This document shows positions 12,901 to 24,103 of a DNA stretch of 64,000 bases, in pieces. The notes under the pieces are model-generated. The model saw nothing but the letters and a program-made list of their open reading frames with translations. It was not told the origin of the DNA and ran no database searches. The translations under genes were made by a program, and so were the position numbers. The DNA is from Antedon bifida (taxonomy: Eukaryota > Echinodermata > Crinoidea > Comatulida > Antedonidae): assembly GCA_963402885.1 (NCBI GenBank), contig OY727093.1:30007409-30071408 (forward strand), read 5' to 3'. Position 1 is the stretch's first letter. Each line of letters starts with the position of its first letter.

Positions 12901-13996
12901 GCTACTACCTGATGCTGTGTCATGTCTTCCAATACCAGATGGTCATTTAGAGAGGTCAGTTCCGTTAAATAAAGAAATTAATGATTTAAAACCAAATGAA
13001 GTTGAGTATTCGGACATTAAAAGAATTACCGTTGAAATGATCCTTGAAAAGTTGAGACATCTTAAGTCACAGGAAGAGAATCCACAAGTTGACGGTGAAA
13101 AGAATCTACCAGATTCAACAACTATGTCCGAAGTTGACCACAGCAACAATGACATTGATAGTAATTGGCCAGATTTTGTACCTATTAGGAATACCTTAAC
13201 ACAATGCACTTGGGAATTCTTCATTGAAAATGAGGCCAGAAGAAATTATAACAGAAAGGTGACTTTAAAATTACAGTGGAATTCAAAAGGAGGAGAACCT
13301 ATTCGGTGCGTTGATAACAAAGGGGCAATATTAGACATCCGCAGTATGCAGCCATTTGTTCGATTAAAACAGTTAAAGTCGCTTACAACTCCTATCGTGC
13401 TAAAAACCTGTGATAACAGTCCTCTTTCGAGAATAGGAAAAAAGAGACCACCTATATTTATCCGTAAAAGCAGATTGTCATCGTTTCATCAATTCCGTTC
13501 CAAAGAAAATGTAATCCGACTTGAAAATAAACAAGTTGTTGATAAACCTGTTGTTTGTAAAGTGTGTAATGTTGGTTTCGCAAAGCAGGAGACCTTTAGA
13601 GTTCACATTGCTTCCTGCAGTAAACCAGTTCATCTAAAGAAACACAAAGCTTTAAAATCCTTATTTGATTGCTTACCGTCACAAGTAGATGAAGACAAGA
13701 ATTTAACCAGAATCGCACAACAATGTACGTTATGCACGGAAACATTCACCGATCGCGTTCAACTTAAGATTCACTTGTTCACTGTTCACAAGGCACGTGT
13801 CTTGGAACACTTGCCAAATCGACCGTACGCATGTTCTATTTGCCCGAAGCGATTCAAAAAGAAGGGTCACTTAGTTGGACATGTGTGGACGCACATGCCG
13901 CATAGATATAAGTGTAGAGAGTGCAGAATGTCATTTCCGCGTCCTCATATACTTAATGGTCATATTAGGAAATACCACCGCACTGGAGTCCGATAG
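9963..13996 (+). CDS. HMG-box-like and C2H2 zinc-finger protein with an 8-residue tandem repeat
   Basis: Four exons join in frame: 9963-9986, 10076-10273, 10739-10811 and 11649-13996, giving about 880 residues. Residues ~20-70 look like an HMG box (RFFLLEWNATNP, then VWNEMKEEDKEVYYKEYEQD). Exon 3 adds a short cysteine cluster (CGCHTC). A long Ser/Asp-rich, low-complexity middle holds about 15 copies of LLAVPSDS/LLAVPSES (bases ~12340-12710). The C-terminus has four zinc fingers starting at CKVC, CTLC, CSIC and CREC. The combination suggests a nuclear DNA-binding or chromatin protein; I do not recognise a named orthologue. The start is chosen because ATGGCTTTAACA splices cleanly to exon 2, but exon 1 is very short and therefore less certain. 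Two upstream ATGs lie just before it. Confidence 0.82.
10337..10523. repeat. Inverted-repeat MITE in the intron after the HMG-box exon
   Basis: Ends are TTTAAAGGGTCTTTCACACT on the left and CCAGACCTTTAAA on the right. Inner arms also pair (CAAATCAAACGTCAATG against CATTGACGTTCGATTTG). The size and structure fit a short palindromic non-autonomous DNA element. Confidence 0.65.
11275..11610. repeat. ~320-bp MITE, family M2
   Basis: Shares long stretches (for example CATTTTAATGTCACATAATA and TGTCTGTCAGACAATGGTTT) with 59588-59910 and 62208-62530, and partly with 10523-10680 and 63890-64000. Complete copies start near TTAAAGATATATTTTGTCCC and end near GGGGACAATACATCTTTAA, so the element has inverted ends. 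Confidence 0.75.
12340..12710 (+). repeat. 24-bp coding minisatellite (LLAVPSDS repeat)
   Basis: About fifteen tandem copies of a 24-base unit, TCTCTTCTAGCAGTTCCTTC plus GA[C/A/T/G]-type variants, stay in frame within the HMG/zinc-finger gene. Most unit differences are single bases that switch Asp and Glu. The opposite strand is also open for about 130 codons simply because the unit length is a multiple of three. Confidence 0.92.
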
Positions 13997-14760
13997 AATT
14001 TCCACAGAATGTGATAGTTCATATATGAGATGAGACACAAAATGTGCAGAAGATGAATTTGTATTTGTTCATATTGAAAACATTAGTCAGGACCAGACTA
14101 AAATTATATATTGTATATATATATTTATTTAGATTGTTCTTACTAATACAAAAACAGTATTCAAAATATTTTATTTATATCTATTTTACGATACATGTAT
14201 GTATAGATATTAATATATAATTATTAATATATTAATATAAAGAAATTTTGAACTTTGCAAATTAAAGCAGTATCAGTATTAATTTATATTATAGGCCTAT
14301 TTTAATCTTTTTAAATAGCAAATTATTAGCTATGTATAATTTTTGTAGTTAAAATTAAATTTGATTATTTTATGATACTCAATATTGTTAAAATCTTTAA
14401 TTAAAAAATGTTGTTATTACTAATTAAATTTACATTTGTTCTTTTTTTCAATTTGGCATAGATTCTGTCAAAGAATTATACAGGGATCACAATGTTAAGT
14501 TACAGTATTTTATTAGTTTTGCCTTGACGTTGAAAAGTTACTGTTACTTTGTTATCTAGTATTATATTAGAATATTTAAATAAATTATGTTGACGTGCTA
14601 ATTAGTTTTTAATGTGATACTTTAATTAATTTAAAGAATTTATTGTTTTGTCTTCTATTTGACAATAAGCATTCATTAACTAGTATTTTACACCACCCAA
14701 ACGATCACTTCTACAATGGTGGCGGTTACCACACCGATTATAGTCCTGACTGCCACCACC
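13997..14760. other. Short intergenic gap between two convergent genes
   Basis: AT-rich DNA between the stop of the zinc-finger gene and the stop of the polymerase-helicase gene on the other strand. It must hold both 3' UTRs. No further gene seen. Confidence 0.6.
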
Positions 14761-15000
14761 CTAATTGTGACCACCTCTGCTACCACCACCCTGACTGTAG
14801 CCACCTCTGCGTCCACCACCCTGACTGTTGCCACCACCCCGACTGCCACCACCCCGACTGCCACCACCCTGATTGCTACCACCCTGCCTGTAACCTCCCT
14901 GACTGCTACCACTCCGATTGCTATTACCCCAACTTCTACCACCCCGACTGCTACCACCTCGACCCCTTTTTCTCCTACCATGCTCAAAACTATCTCTTGT
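14761..15000 (-). other. RGG/GGS-rich C-terminal tail of the polymerase-helicase (low-complexity coding)
   Basis: The last ~80 codons read GGSRGG, GGGNSQGGG and RRGGYSQGG and stop with TAG at 14761-14763. The opposite strand shows repeated CCACCACCCTGACTG-type words. RGG tails bind RNA and are arginine-methylated in many granule proteins; that role is an inference here. Confidence 0.85.
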
Positions 15001-18000
15001 ATCCCCCTGTTTCTCTGTCCTGATATTTTGTGATTCGCCAGCCTCTTCACCCCTTCCAGATTTGGTTGTAGACTCCATATCTGCTTCCGACACCATTGCA
15101 TTCATTTCTTTGACCCAATTAATCCAATGGCTCCACAGGGCACTACTCCTCAATGTACTTGCATTTCCAACTATGATTAAACCTCGTCGTGCCCGCGTTA
15201 ACAACACATTAAAACGTCGTTCATCGTCCAGGAATCCTACAACATTACAGGTAAATGGTTCGTTATCACCATCATTTTTGTGAGTTTACTTCGTTAAAAC
15301 AATTAATTAATTTAACTTTTGTATAAAAGTTTTCAGTAATAATGATAAAATTATAACTATATATTCTTTTTTTTTATATTCATGCATCATATTTTCTCAT
15401 ATCCATTGTTGAATAGTTAGAGTGTACTAACCAATAAATTGATCTTTATTCGACCGAACAGCAGAAAATATGATCACTTCTCTTTCCTGTCCTTGAAAAC
15501 CATCCACAGTGCGGACATCAATTTTCTGTTTGAGTGTTTTCTTGATTAAATTAACCTACCAGGTATGAAAACTTACATTAGATAGATCAAAGCAATTAGC
15601 AATTAGATTGCATTTGGATACATTTGTGTACTGTTTATGTTTCAGGTCAAAGTTTACACAAGTCAAAGGTCAACTGGTTGAGAAATTTAAATGAATAGCA
15701 TATACGCATGTTGTGTTCAATTCGAATGCTTAGTTATAGTTATACTACATTATGTAAGTACAGTATATATTTTTATATCAAATTGTGATTTGTATTATTT
15801 TGTACCTGAGCCGTATATGGTGATATGATCCCTATTTCACTTTCCTTGATCTGTTTTGCGTTTAACAATCCAGCAACAAGTGTCTTGATGCGGTTGGCTT
15901 CATCAATATTTGACTTGGAAGAACCTGTCGTCGTTTCTTTACTCTGCAATAGAAAGTAAAACATGCTAAAGAGAATAGAAGACTACACAAAAAGTAAGTA
16001 CTGCATATATCCTTGTGGTATAATCCCACATTGGGTCTAATCCTACCCTCTACTTTATATCTGATTTCACAAATAGGCATGTCCCTGAGTATAGTCCCAG
16101 TATTGACTTTTGATCTGGATGTAGGCCTCCCATTTTTGTGTTCTAGGGAGGGGAGGGGGGTTTGATTTGATTATACCAGTATGGTAGTACAGAAACATAA
16201 AGATGCTGCTGATGTATTCTTCTTTTCCTTCTGAAATAACCGTCTTCTTTAGACATTCAGTAAAGATTGTCTAGCTGTTCACAATCACAATATACAACTT
16301 TAAAGCAAATGTACACAGACCATGATACCATGAAATAAAAATAGTTGTTCATTGTTTAATCATTTGTACTAATAGCTATTGAATTATATTACCTTAATAT
16401 CTAAGAAGATTATAGGCTGGCCTTTTTCGTAATAAGGAAATCCACACGGAAGAGGTCTGCTTTTTGCGTCTACTCCATTCAGTAGTTTGCTTTCATAAAA
16501 TTTCAGAGATGGGAACTCTGCGAGCGTTGGATGCATTCTGTACTGGGTGTTCAGAAGATGTGTTGGGAAGCTCCTTCTTAACCTTTATGCAATAACAAGT
16601 TTATTATTTTTTGTTGATATCAATAAACCAATTCTAAAGCTTTGTCTACACTATCAAACTGATTTGACAAAAACAGTGTGATGTTACCCAAATATGGTAG
16701 TGATATGCTGAAATATGGTAGTGATATGACATCATCAAGTCCATATATGAGCACATCACATTATTTTTGTCAACTAGACAAAGCTTAATCATGTTCTATG
16801 TAGACCAATTCTCGTCGTTTAACATGATCAGAAGAATTTCATATGAGCACATTTCAAACATTTACCTTTCAAATATAGATATTTTGAGATTGTCGGCATT
16901 AGAGCTCTTCACCAGCGGAGGTAGTTGTTTGTCATCTCCAACAAGACATAATCGTATGCAGCCATATTGCAGCGGTACCATGGCTGCTGGCTCTGTAGCT
17001 TGTGACGCCTCGTCCATCAGAACATGTGGGAAATGTTGGTCTGTCATATAGCCTACACCCGCCCCAATACAGGTAGTGAAAACGATCTGCGAAATTGAAA
17101 CAGATATTTGAATTATTGAATGGTTAAATCGACTCATAAGCTAAAAGATCCACAATGAATAGTTAGTATTTAAGCTCTGTCTACACTATCAAACTTGATG
17201 TGACAAAAAAATGTGCCCATATATGGACATGATGATGTCATATCACTACCATATTTAAACATATCACTACCATATTTGGGCACATACTTGTTTTGTCAAA
17301 CTAGTTTGATAGTGGAGAGAGCTTTACAGTACCTTAGCCCGATGTATAATATCTTTTGCAACAGCAAAGTCCATCTGCATAGCATGCATCTTGTGTCCTC
17401 CAGCCGAGTACTTTGCCTCAAGAGTTATGCGTTTCATGTCATCAGTCACTTTACTAACGTTTCCAATTCGAACCATATCATCTGGAGATATGAAACCAAG
17501 TGTTAACACTTTCATAATCAAGTTATTTACACCCTCGTTGGTTTCCGCACATGCCAGAATTGGTTTTGAATCCCAGGTGTCAACCCATCTCTTGACAATC
17601 TCAGCGGCAGTAAATGTCTTTCCAGTTCCAGGTGGACCTTGGATGATAGTTATCCCATCATTCATTGCAGCATTGACTGCTTCCATTTGGCTTTCATTCC
17701 CGACTCTTGCCTCACCCCTTTTTGCTGGTTTACGACGTGTAGACGAGGCAGCTCCAGAATCAGAAACATCTGATTGTTCTAAAGTGTTAGAATTATCTTG
17801 AACTTCTCTTTCATGTTCTGGTTGTTTTGCATTGTCTGCATTTACAACATCAGAATGATGAAATTCTGGTGAGATTTCTGATGCGATTGGACAGGTTTCC
17901 TTAACGGTATCACTTGGAAGAGCACATATGTTTTTCAGAGCATCTATCATGCGTCTATATGAGACAAGGCTGGCAAATCTGTCAACACGCCAGTAGCTGT

Positions 18001-21000
18001 TGCGTGGGACATCTTCAATGTTCAACTCATCTGGCGAAGAGCCAACTTTGCAGATAAGATTAACCTGAATCATAAGACCTTCAAAGAACAGAAAACGTAA
18101 TAATTATATATAAACTTACTCAGGCATAAAAGAACTCTAAACCACCTGATTAATTAATACATTTTATAACGGTTAAGATGAGGAAATCTGTGAGAATGAA
18201 TAAAAGAATTTAAATAAAAAAATCTGTGAGAAAAATCTGACCCCAACCAAGAATTGAACCCAGAATCGTCTACTTGATATGCAGACATCCTACCATTAGA
18301 CCACTGGGACATGTTATAGTTCATATATACATTGGGGAAAAAATCATTAATTTGCTTATACAGCAACATGTAGGCCTACTAAAATACCAGTCACAAAGTG
18401 ATAATTAGAAATACATGCAACATAATATCACAGGATACCTACCTGTTCTCTTTGATTGCACGCATTCGGCAAAGTACTTTGGTTGGAACAGTAGGTTTTC
18501 ATCCATTTGATGAGATGGAGTAAGTGCCATGCCATCTTGAGGTAAAAACGTCTGACGTGGAGCCTGAATGTTCAACCATCTTGCCAGCTTGCTTTCTGGG
18601 AAGGCATGTGCTTTTGAGAAATTGTCTGTGTTGATGGCAGTCTTCTTAAACACCTTGGCTTCCTCTAAGACCTCTATTGTCAAAAGACTGGTCCATCTTA
18701 GAAAGTATGTCTTAGCACCTTCTGTTTTGAAATCAGTTGGATCCAGCGGAAATAAACCTGAAAACAAATTTACTTTTATATAAAAAACATGATTTTTAAA
18801 TTATTTTATCCATTTCTACAGTACAATATAGTAACAAAATGCTGTAAACATTAATATCGGGCCAGATACAGTCAACTCTCCCAAAACCGGAAAATCTCCC
18901 AAAGACTTTTTGTGAGGTCCCAAAGGTCCCAAATTCCTTTTTACCATTAAAAACACATTCTGAATACCAGACTTTCCAGAAAACCAGACATATTTGGCGA
19001 GCCCAAAGGTGTCCGGAATTGGGAGAGCTGACTGTATTGTGATCATTACATTAGCTCTAATACCTACCGATCTCAAATTGTTTGAGAAGATCCACAGAAT
19101 GTGATTCCACTGCATTCCCATAGATCAATAGCTTTAGGAAATTTACATATGTGTCTACTCGAAAATATATACATTTTCTTTCCATACTTTCCAAAAACCT
19201 GGAAATCATAATAATGATACTTGTGTTTTAAAAATTGTAGGTGTTCTACAAATTGCACTCCTCAATGCATTCAGTGGTGCTTTTAAGCTCTGTCTACACT
19301 ATCAGTCCTTATTATGGGCACATCTCATTTTTGTTCACATAAAGTTTGATAGTGTAGACAGAGCTTTATAGGTGTGGTGTTTGTATCATGGTGTGTAGAA
19401 GTTTGTCAAATTTAAGTGTGCTGTAATTTGCACCACCTTAAAGGTCAAATTGGCACATGACCTTTCCAGATTTTTTAATTTAGTTTTAATGATTATAGGA
19501 TATAGAGCAATCTCCAGTATTTTATTTCTCGATAGAATAAATATTGCCAACAAAGAATTAAAGAATGTGTACAGTAAGTAACCTTGATGTCTTTGGTACA
19601 GCAAAATGGCGTTCCATTGCAAGAAAGCAAAGTAACTTGTAATACCGGTCATCAGTGTAGTCGTTGCTCAGTTTGGCATTTGTTTTCGAAAAAAGTATTT
19701 CTGTATAACTTGCTATGTAAGCACCATTCTGAAAAGAACACAGTTCAGTAACAAATTAAGCTCAGAAAATTCCATACAGCTATGCAGTTGTTTTATACAT
19801 TTGTAGGTCTATACTGTAGCTACTCTTTCATACACTATTTGTAGTTTTTTAAAAACCCACCTCAGAATCTCCCTCAGCCATTGCAAAAAAGTCCTGTAGT
19901 TGAGAATCCAGTAAAGTTTCATTGTCTGCAAAAACCTTCAATTCATCAAACTGCTTGTCAACCTCGTCAAACCAGGTCTTTTTGTGTTCAGTATGTTGTG
20001 AATGAGAAACCACTGGAAAATCATCTTCATTGTACTCAAATTCTGGAACCTCAGCATCATTTAGAACTGGTCCTACATCCGGAGGATCTGTATCTGCTAT
20101 GTAGTATGTCGGTAACATTCTAATGTCTGTATACCCTAAAAATAATTCACAAGACATTACAGGTTCCCGTCTCAGATATGCGTCACGATGTCTACTCTTA
20201 AACCCAGTGGAGAAATTCTGGAGGGCGACACTCATTACTGTGCGTCCATTTTCTTCCATGATGTTAATGAACGTGTTTCCTGTCGATTGATCAGCTGGAT
20301 AGATTTGCAGCCTGCTACGACGTACAAGTACCGCCTGAATGAATTGGCCTCTATCAACTATGCAGTTCTCTGATTTGAAACCATGAATCGAAACAAACGC
20401 CCTCAAACCAGGAGAAGTCGTCGCATCATTAGACATTTGCGACAGTTCAAGCGCTCCGGGTATAAGAATAGTTATTATCCATATTCCACCAAGGTCAAAC
20501 TTGCAGACCAGTAATTTTGGAAGATCTTCAGCGACTTTGCTTATTATTTCTTCCCAAGAAAATGATTCTTCAGTATGGTCCGCCATAGTGTACATTAAAG
20601 ACCATTTAGTAGGGGATATTTCGGAGTCTAGAGTAGCAATATCTTCTTGAGACAAAATGGATGAGCGATTGAGGCCTGAATGGTTTGCTTTGATTACGTC
20701 CGTGCTATCTGGACAATCAACCATTGCAAGATCTCGCTGCAATCTGGTGAATGTTGTAAAGTCGATCAATTGACAAAACTCGGAAAGAAGATCCATTTTG
20801 TCATTCCTACAGCACCACTTAAACATCATTCGAAAGAGTTTAAAATCGTCGGCCGGCCAGTTGTTGCTTCGTAATAAAGAAAAAATTGTTTTTTCATCCT
20901 CGTTCATAAGATCATGTGACAGTATTGTAGATTTCTCACAAATTTCTAGATTGTATCGTATCATCAGAAGCTGTATGATTCCACTTCGTTGTCGTTGCAG

Positions 21001-24000
21001 TACGTTGCTATCGCCCCCAAAACAATGTTCTGTTCTTACCTCACCTGCTTTGTAAACAAGTGAAGCTGCCTCTTTAAATGTTTTATATTCTTCTGAGTTG
21101 TCCCCATATTCTTCTATCATCTCCTTTTCAATTTTGGAGATACTGTCTTTCGTTTCACCACTCAGCAATTTTGCATTGCTCACCATTTTTTGACAAATAA
21201 ATGCATTTTTTTTTGGACGGCCAACTTTTAACAAGCATTTAGGAATAGTAACATTTTCACCAGTTTTTGCTGAATCAATTGCATGGTTGAATAGGTTAGC
21301 CAGGGCCATGCATTCTGGTGAATCGATTCCACCCATGTCTGCCCATTTTTCGAGTAGATTTGAGAACCTTGCCACCAGTCTGACATCATATCTAGCAAAG
21401 TAATCTATGAGTTGTGTTGTGGTTATATTTGCTTGCGTTTTTGCCTTACAACCTTAAAAGACAAACATTTAACAAAATCAATAAACCGTTTCATTCATTA
21501 TATCCACTAATACATTCACTTGATGGTTTGTTATATGTTATTGTTATTTATTTATTCATACTGAGTAACCTCTTCAGTCAAAGACAGGTCTCCCAGGGGC
21601 CCAGTTCTATGATCAGTGGCTGTGTGTGTACTAGTACCGAGGTAACCCCTACCTATTCATCTCAAAAGATGTACTAGGTTCTTTAAAGTGCACATGAGCT
21701 AGATGTGAACACTGGACCTATGATTTATAGTCCTTATCCGAGAAGACATTTGTCACCAACGAAAGAGAAGGACGGTACCCAGTACCTTGATATGACGTTG
21801 GTTGCCAGTGCGTTTTTGGAACCAATGTTGGATCCCAACAAATCAAGTATTTATCTCCATCCAGGTCACTTCCAGCAATTTCATCGCAATGGGGTCGGCT
21901 GCCTATAACATAATTATAATTGAAACTTATTAGAATTTGTGGCCATATACTGCTAGTAGCCATAAAAATGAGCTTTGCTCTTTTGGGGGTTTCCTCCATT
22001 TTTGCTTTATCTTAACCACTTATCTCATCAAATAATCTTTGCAATTTGGAAAATAAATTGAATCTTGAATTCTATTATAATAGTATAAAACATACTGTAC
22101 TATGCTATGAATAACCAGTAACAAAATATCACTCTTTTAATTGAAATATAATGACTTGGTAATGGTTCGTCTGCTTACCTTTCACTGGGAAGACTACACA
22201 GTCAACAAGATGTCTGATGTGTTTGTTATCCACACAATTAAGTATCCTGATATCGCCAGGATAATAACTTGGGCTCTTTGCAACAAACACTCTACCTTTT
22301 ATCACCTGTGATTTTCCACGTATGGTCGGTTGAAAGAACACCGTTCCTTCCTCAAGGGTCTCGGAGATGTCACATACACCAAAGACATTACGCGACATCT
22401 CTGCTCGAATATTGAGGCCTTCAGCTTTAGATTTCTTGCTTCGTTCTAGCTTATCAGAAGCACCAGTTTTTCTGTCATCAAACACTTTCCTTCGAATGCT
22501 CTCCAAAACCTCTCTGATGTCTCTCCTAGAGCAGTAATCACTTCCCTCCATTGCTATCACCTTCTCTGCAAGGTCACTCCGCCCATTGATATACAGATGT
22601 TTCACTGCTATCCACTTGTCTTTTTCCAGATTTTGCAGTTCATCAAAGAATGTGGTCTGAAGCTTTAGGAACGCTTTATCAGGGATCCCCAACGCTGAAA
22701 GAATTCTGATAAAATGCTTTATGAGGTTACCGTATGCATATGGTTTAGCAATACCATCGTCGACCACTCCAAGAATGTGTGGCTCAACCAGCTTCCATGA
22801 AAATTTCTCCTGTAAGACAAATACATACATCAATACTCAAGCAGACAGTCAATTTTTCATGATTATGTACACTATACTATACATTATTATACAAATAATG
22901 AATGTTTATGAGTGGATCATTAAAATAGTGTGTACTATTGCATGTCATAGCATACATCAATACTCAAGCAGAGAGTCAATTTTTCATGATTATGTATACT
23001 ATACTATACTTTATTATAAAAAAATGAATGTTTATGAGTGGATCATTCAGTAGTATTACAATTGCACACCATGTGACCCACAGTCGTCCAATCAAATGAC
23101 AGGAATTTATTTAGGTGTTATATTATATACAAACAATGAATGTTTATGAGTCGATCGTTAAATAGTGTGTACTATTACATGCCATGTGACCCACAATTGT
23201 CCAATCAAATGACAGGAATTTATTTAGGTGTTTAATTAGGTGTTTTAAACCTATACTATTAGGCTGCATTATCACTGTATATTAAATATTGTAATGTATA
23301 CTTACCAAAGAGTCCCTTAGCTTGATTCCTCTCTGGAGTTTTGGATCCACAACCAATACACCTTTACATCCTTTCAGTCTAATTTGGAAGACTGAGGGTA
23401 CTGGTGGATTCTGGTTCTTATATAGTTCTGTTAGACCCTTTGACTCGGTAACCCTCATTGCGCATTCAATCGATATTGTTCCGCATCCGTCAGTAAAGTT
23501 ATACCCATCTCGTTCAATATCGCCTTCCTTTGCAATTTCAGCATCTTTCAATCGGAGGACTTCGTTTGCGGTGGAAAGTAACAGCCCAATCCTTGCAGCT
23601 CGCTTGGCAACGTTATTGATGCTACTGAAGTCTCCAAACAGGTTGATGATTTCATTGAGGTTACCTAGCTTCTCGTTGTACATGTAACATGTTCGATTCC
23701 TAAGTTGGGAAGAACTGTGTCCGAAAAACTTGTACCGAGAAGGACTGGTTTTTTTGTTGCGGTAACTTACAAGTAGTCCATTTGACAGGCATTCAAATAG
23801 TTCTTGTCCCGGAAGATCAACATGAACATGAAGGACTAAGAAGTCACGATGGTTGAAGTTTGGATGTCTAAACAGGTTACACATCTTTAATTCACTTCCG
23901 TCTGGATGCGGATCAAGGACAAAATCTTCACAAGTCAGTTTTGGTCGTTTAGACGGTGCCGGTATTTGAATTTTTTGGGGCTTACGTAAAATATCTACAG

Positions 24001-24103
24001 ATTTCATTCGCTTTTCTGATTCTGCTCGAAATTTCAAAGCGTCTGTTTTGATACGACTCATTTCAACAGCATTCTTTGAAATTTTGACCACTGCAGAAGC
24101 CAT
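14761..24103 (-). CDS. Cellular RNA-dependent RNA polymerase fused to a UPF1-like SF1 helicase with an RGG tail
   Basis: Thirteen exons on the minus strand: 24103-23306, 22809-22179, 21902-21786, 21452-19861, 19728-~19573, 19131-19068, 18757-18443, 18078-17333, 17086-16866, 16582-16393, 15943-15806, 15555-15432 and 15236-14761; about 1,855 residues. Seen: TDGCGTISIECA, then catalytic GSDLDGDKYLICWD with Asp near 489, 491 and 493 (RDR/QDE-1 family DbDGD motif), so template-copying activity is expected. After a middle region come the helicase motifs IIQGPPGTGKT (Walker A, near 1371), LMDEASQATEP, GDDKQLPP, QYRMHP, ISPYTAQV, VDGFQGQE and TRARRG. The last ~80 residues are RGG/GGQ-rich. Phases join every exon except 5 to 6, where the strong donor at 19582 gives the wrong phase and a weaker GTACAC donor ten bases on restores it. 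An acceptor at 24113 shows a leader intron. Family role: small-RNA amplification or antiviral RNAi; the exact function here is inferred. Confidence 0.9.
16636..16788. repeat. Hairpin MITE, family M1 (polymerase-helicase intron)
   Basis: Starts TAAAGCTTTGTCTACAC, has the GGTAGTGATATGACATCATC core and ends in GACAAAGCTTAA. It sits in the intron between the exons at 17086-16866 and 16582-16393. Confidence 0.82.
17171..17327. repeat. Hairpin MITE, family M1, abutting a splice donor
   Basis: Starts TTAAGCTCTGTCTACAC and ends near AGAGAGCTTTACA. On the minus strand its end lies directly behind the donor of exon 8 (exon end 17333, GT at 17332-17331). Confidence 0.82.
18237..18313 (-). repeat. tRNA-like sequence (tRNA-derived SINE head or tRNA pseudogene)
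   Basis: The minus strand reads CCCAGTGGTCTAATGGTAGG (A box), a 7-base loop between TCTGC and GTAGA, then GGGTTCAATTC (B box). Stems pair only partly, with several G-U or mismatched pairs, and it lies in an intron of the polymerase-helicase gene. A working tRNA gene is unlikely. Confidence 0.55.
18866..19040. repeat. Pogo/Tigger-like inverted-repeat MITE
   Basis: Left end TACAGTCAACTCTCCCAAAA, right end TTGGGAGAGCTGACTGTA; the two are inverted copies and are bordered by TA. It lies in the intron between the exons at 19131-19068 and 18757-18443. Confidence 0.75.
19284..19369. repeat. Short hairpin MITE, family M1 (internally deleted)
   Basis: Keeps both family ends (TTAAGCTCTGTCTACAC and GTAGACAGAGCTTTA) but is about 86 bases long, having lost the central GGTAGTGATATG part. 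Confidence 0.8.
21570..21785. repeat. Dispersed SINE-like repeat, family B
   Basis: Shares GTGTGTGTACTAGTAC, ACTAGGTTC, CACTGGACCTA and TAGTCCTTATCCGAGAAGAC with 26975-27165, and more weakly with 36290-36490 and the body of the SINE at 57160-57530. It fills the intron right next to the exon that encodes the polymerase catalytic DLDGD motif. Confidence 0.6.

Noticed and set aside
14643-15283. Several overlapping open frames on both strands rich in His/Pro/Thr or Val/Gly
   Set aside because: They are other-frame readings of the RGG-coding tail and last exon of the polymerase-helicase gene, whose frame is fixed by the TRARRG helicase motif.
18237-18313. Functional tRNA gene
   Set aside because: Arms pair poorly, the anticodon loop gives an unusual AUC, and it sits in an intron with SINE-like flanks.
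14761-24103. Integrated RNA-virus polymerase
   Set aside because: The DLDGD active site, exon-intron structure and helicase partner are those of cellular RDR/QDE-1 enzymes, not of viral right-hand polymerases with a GDD motif.
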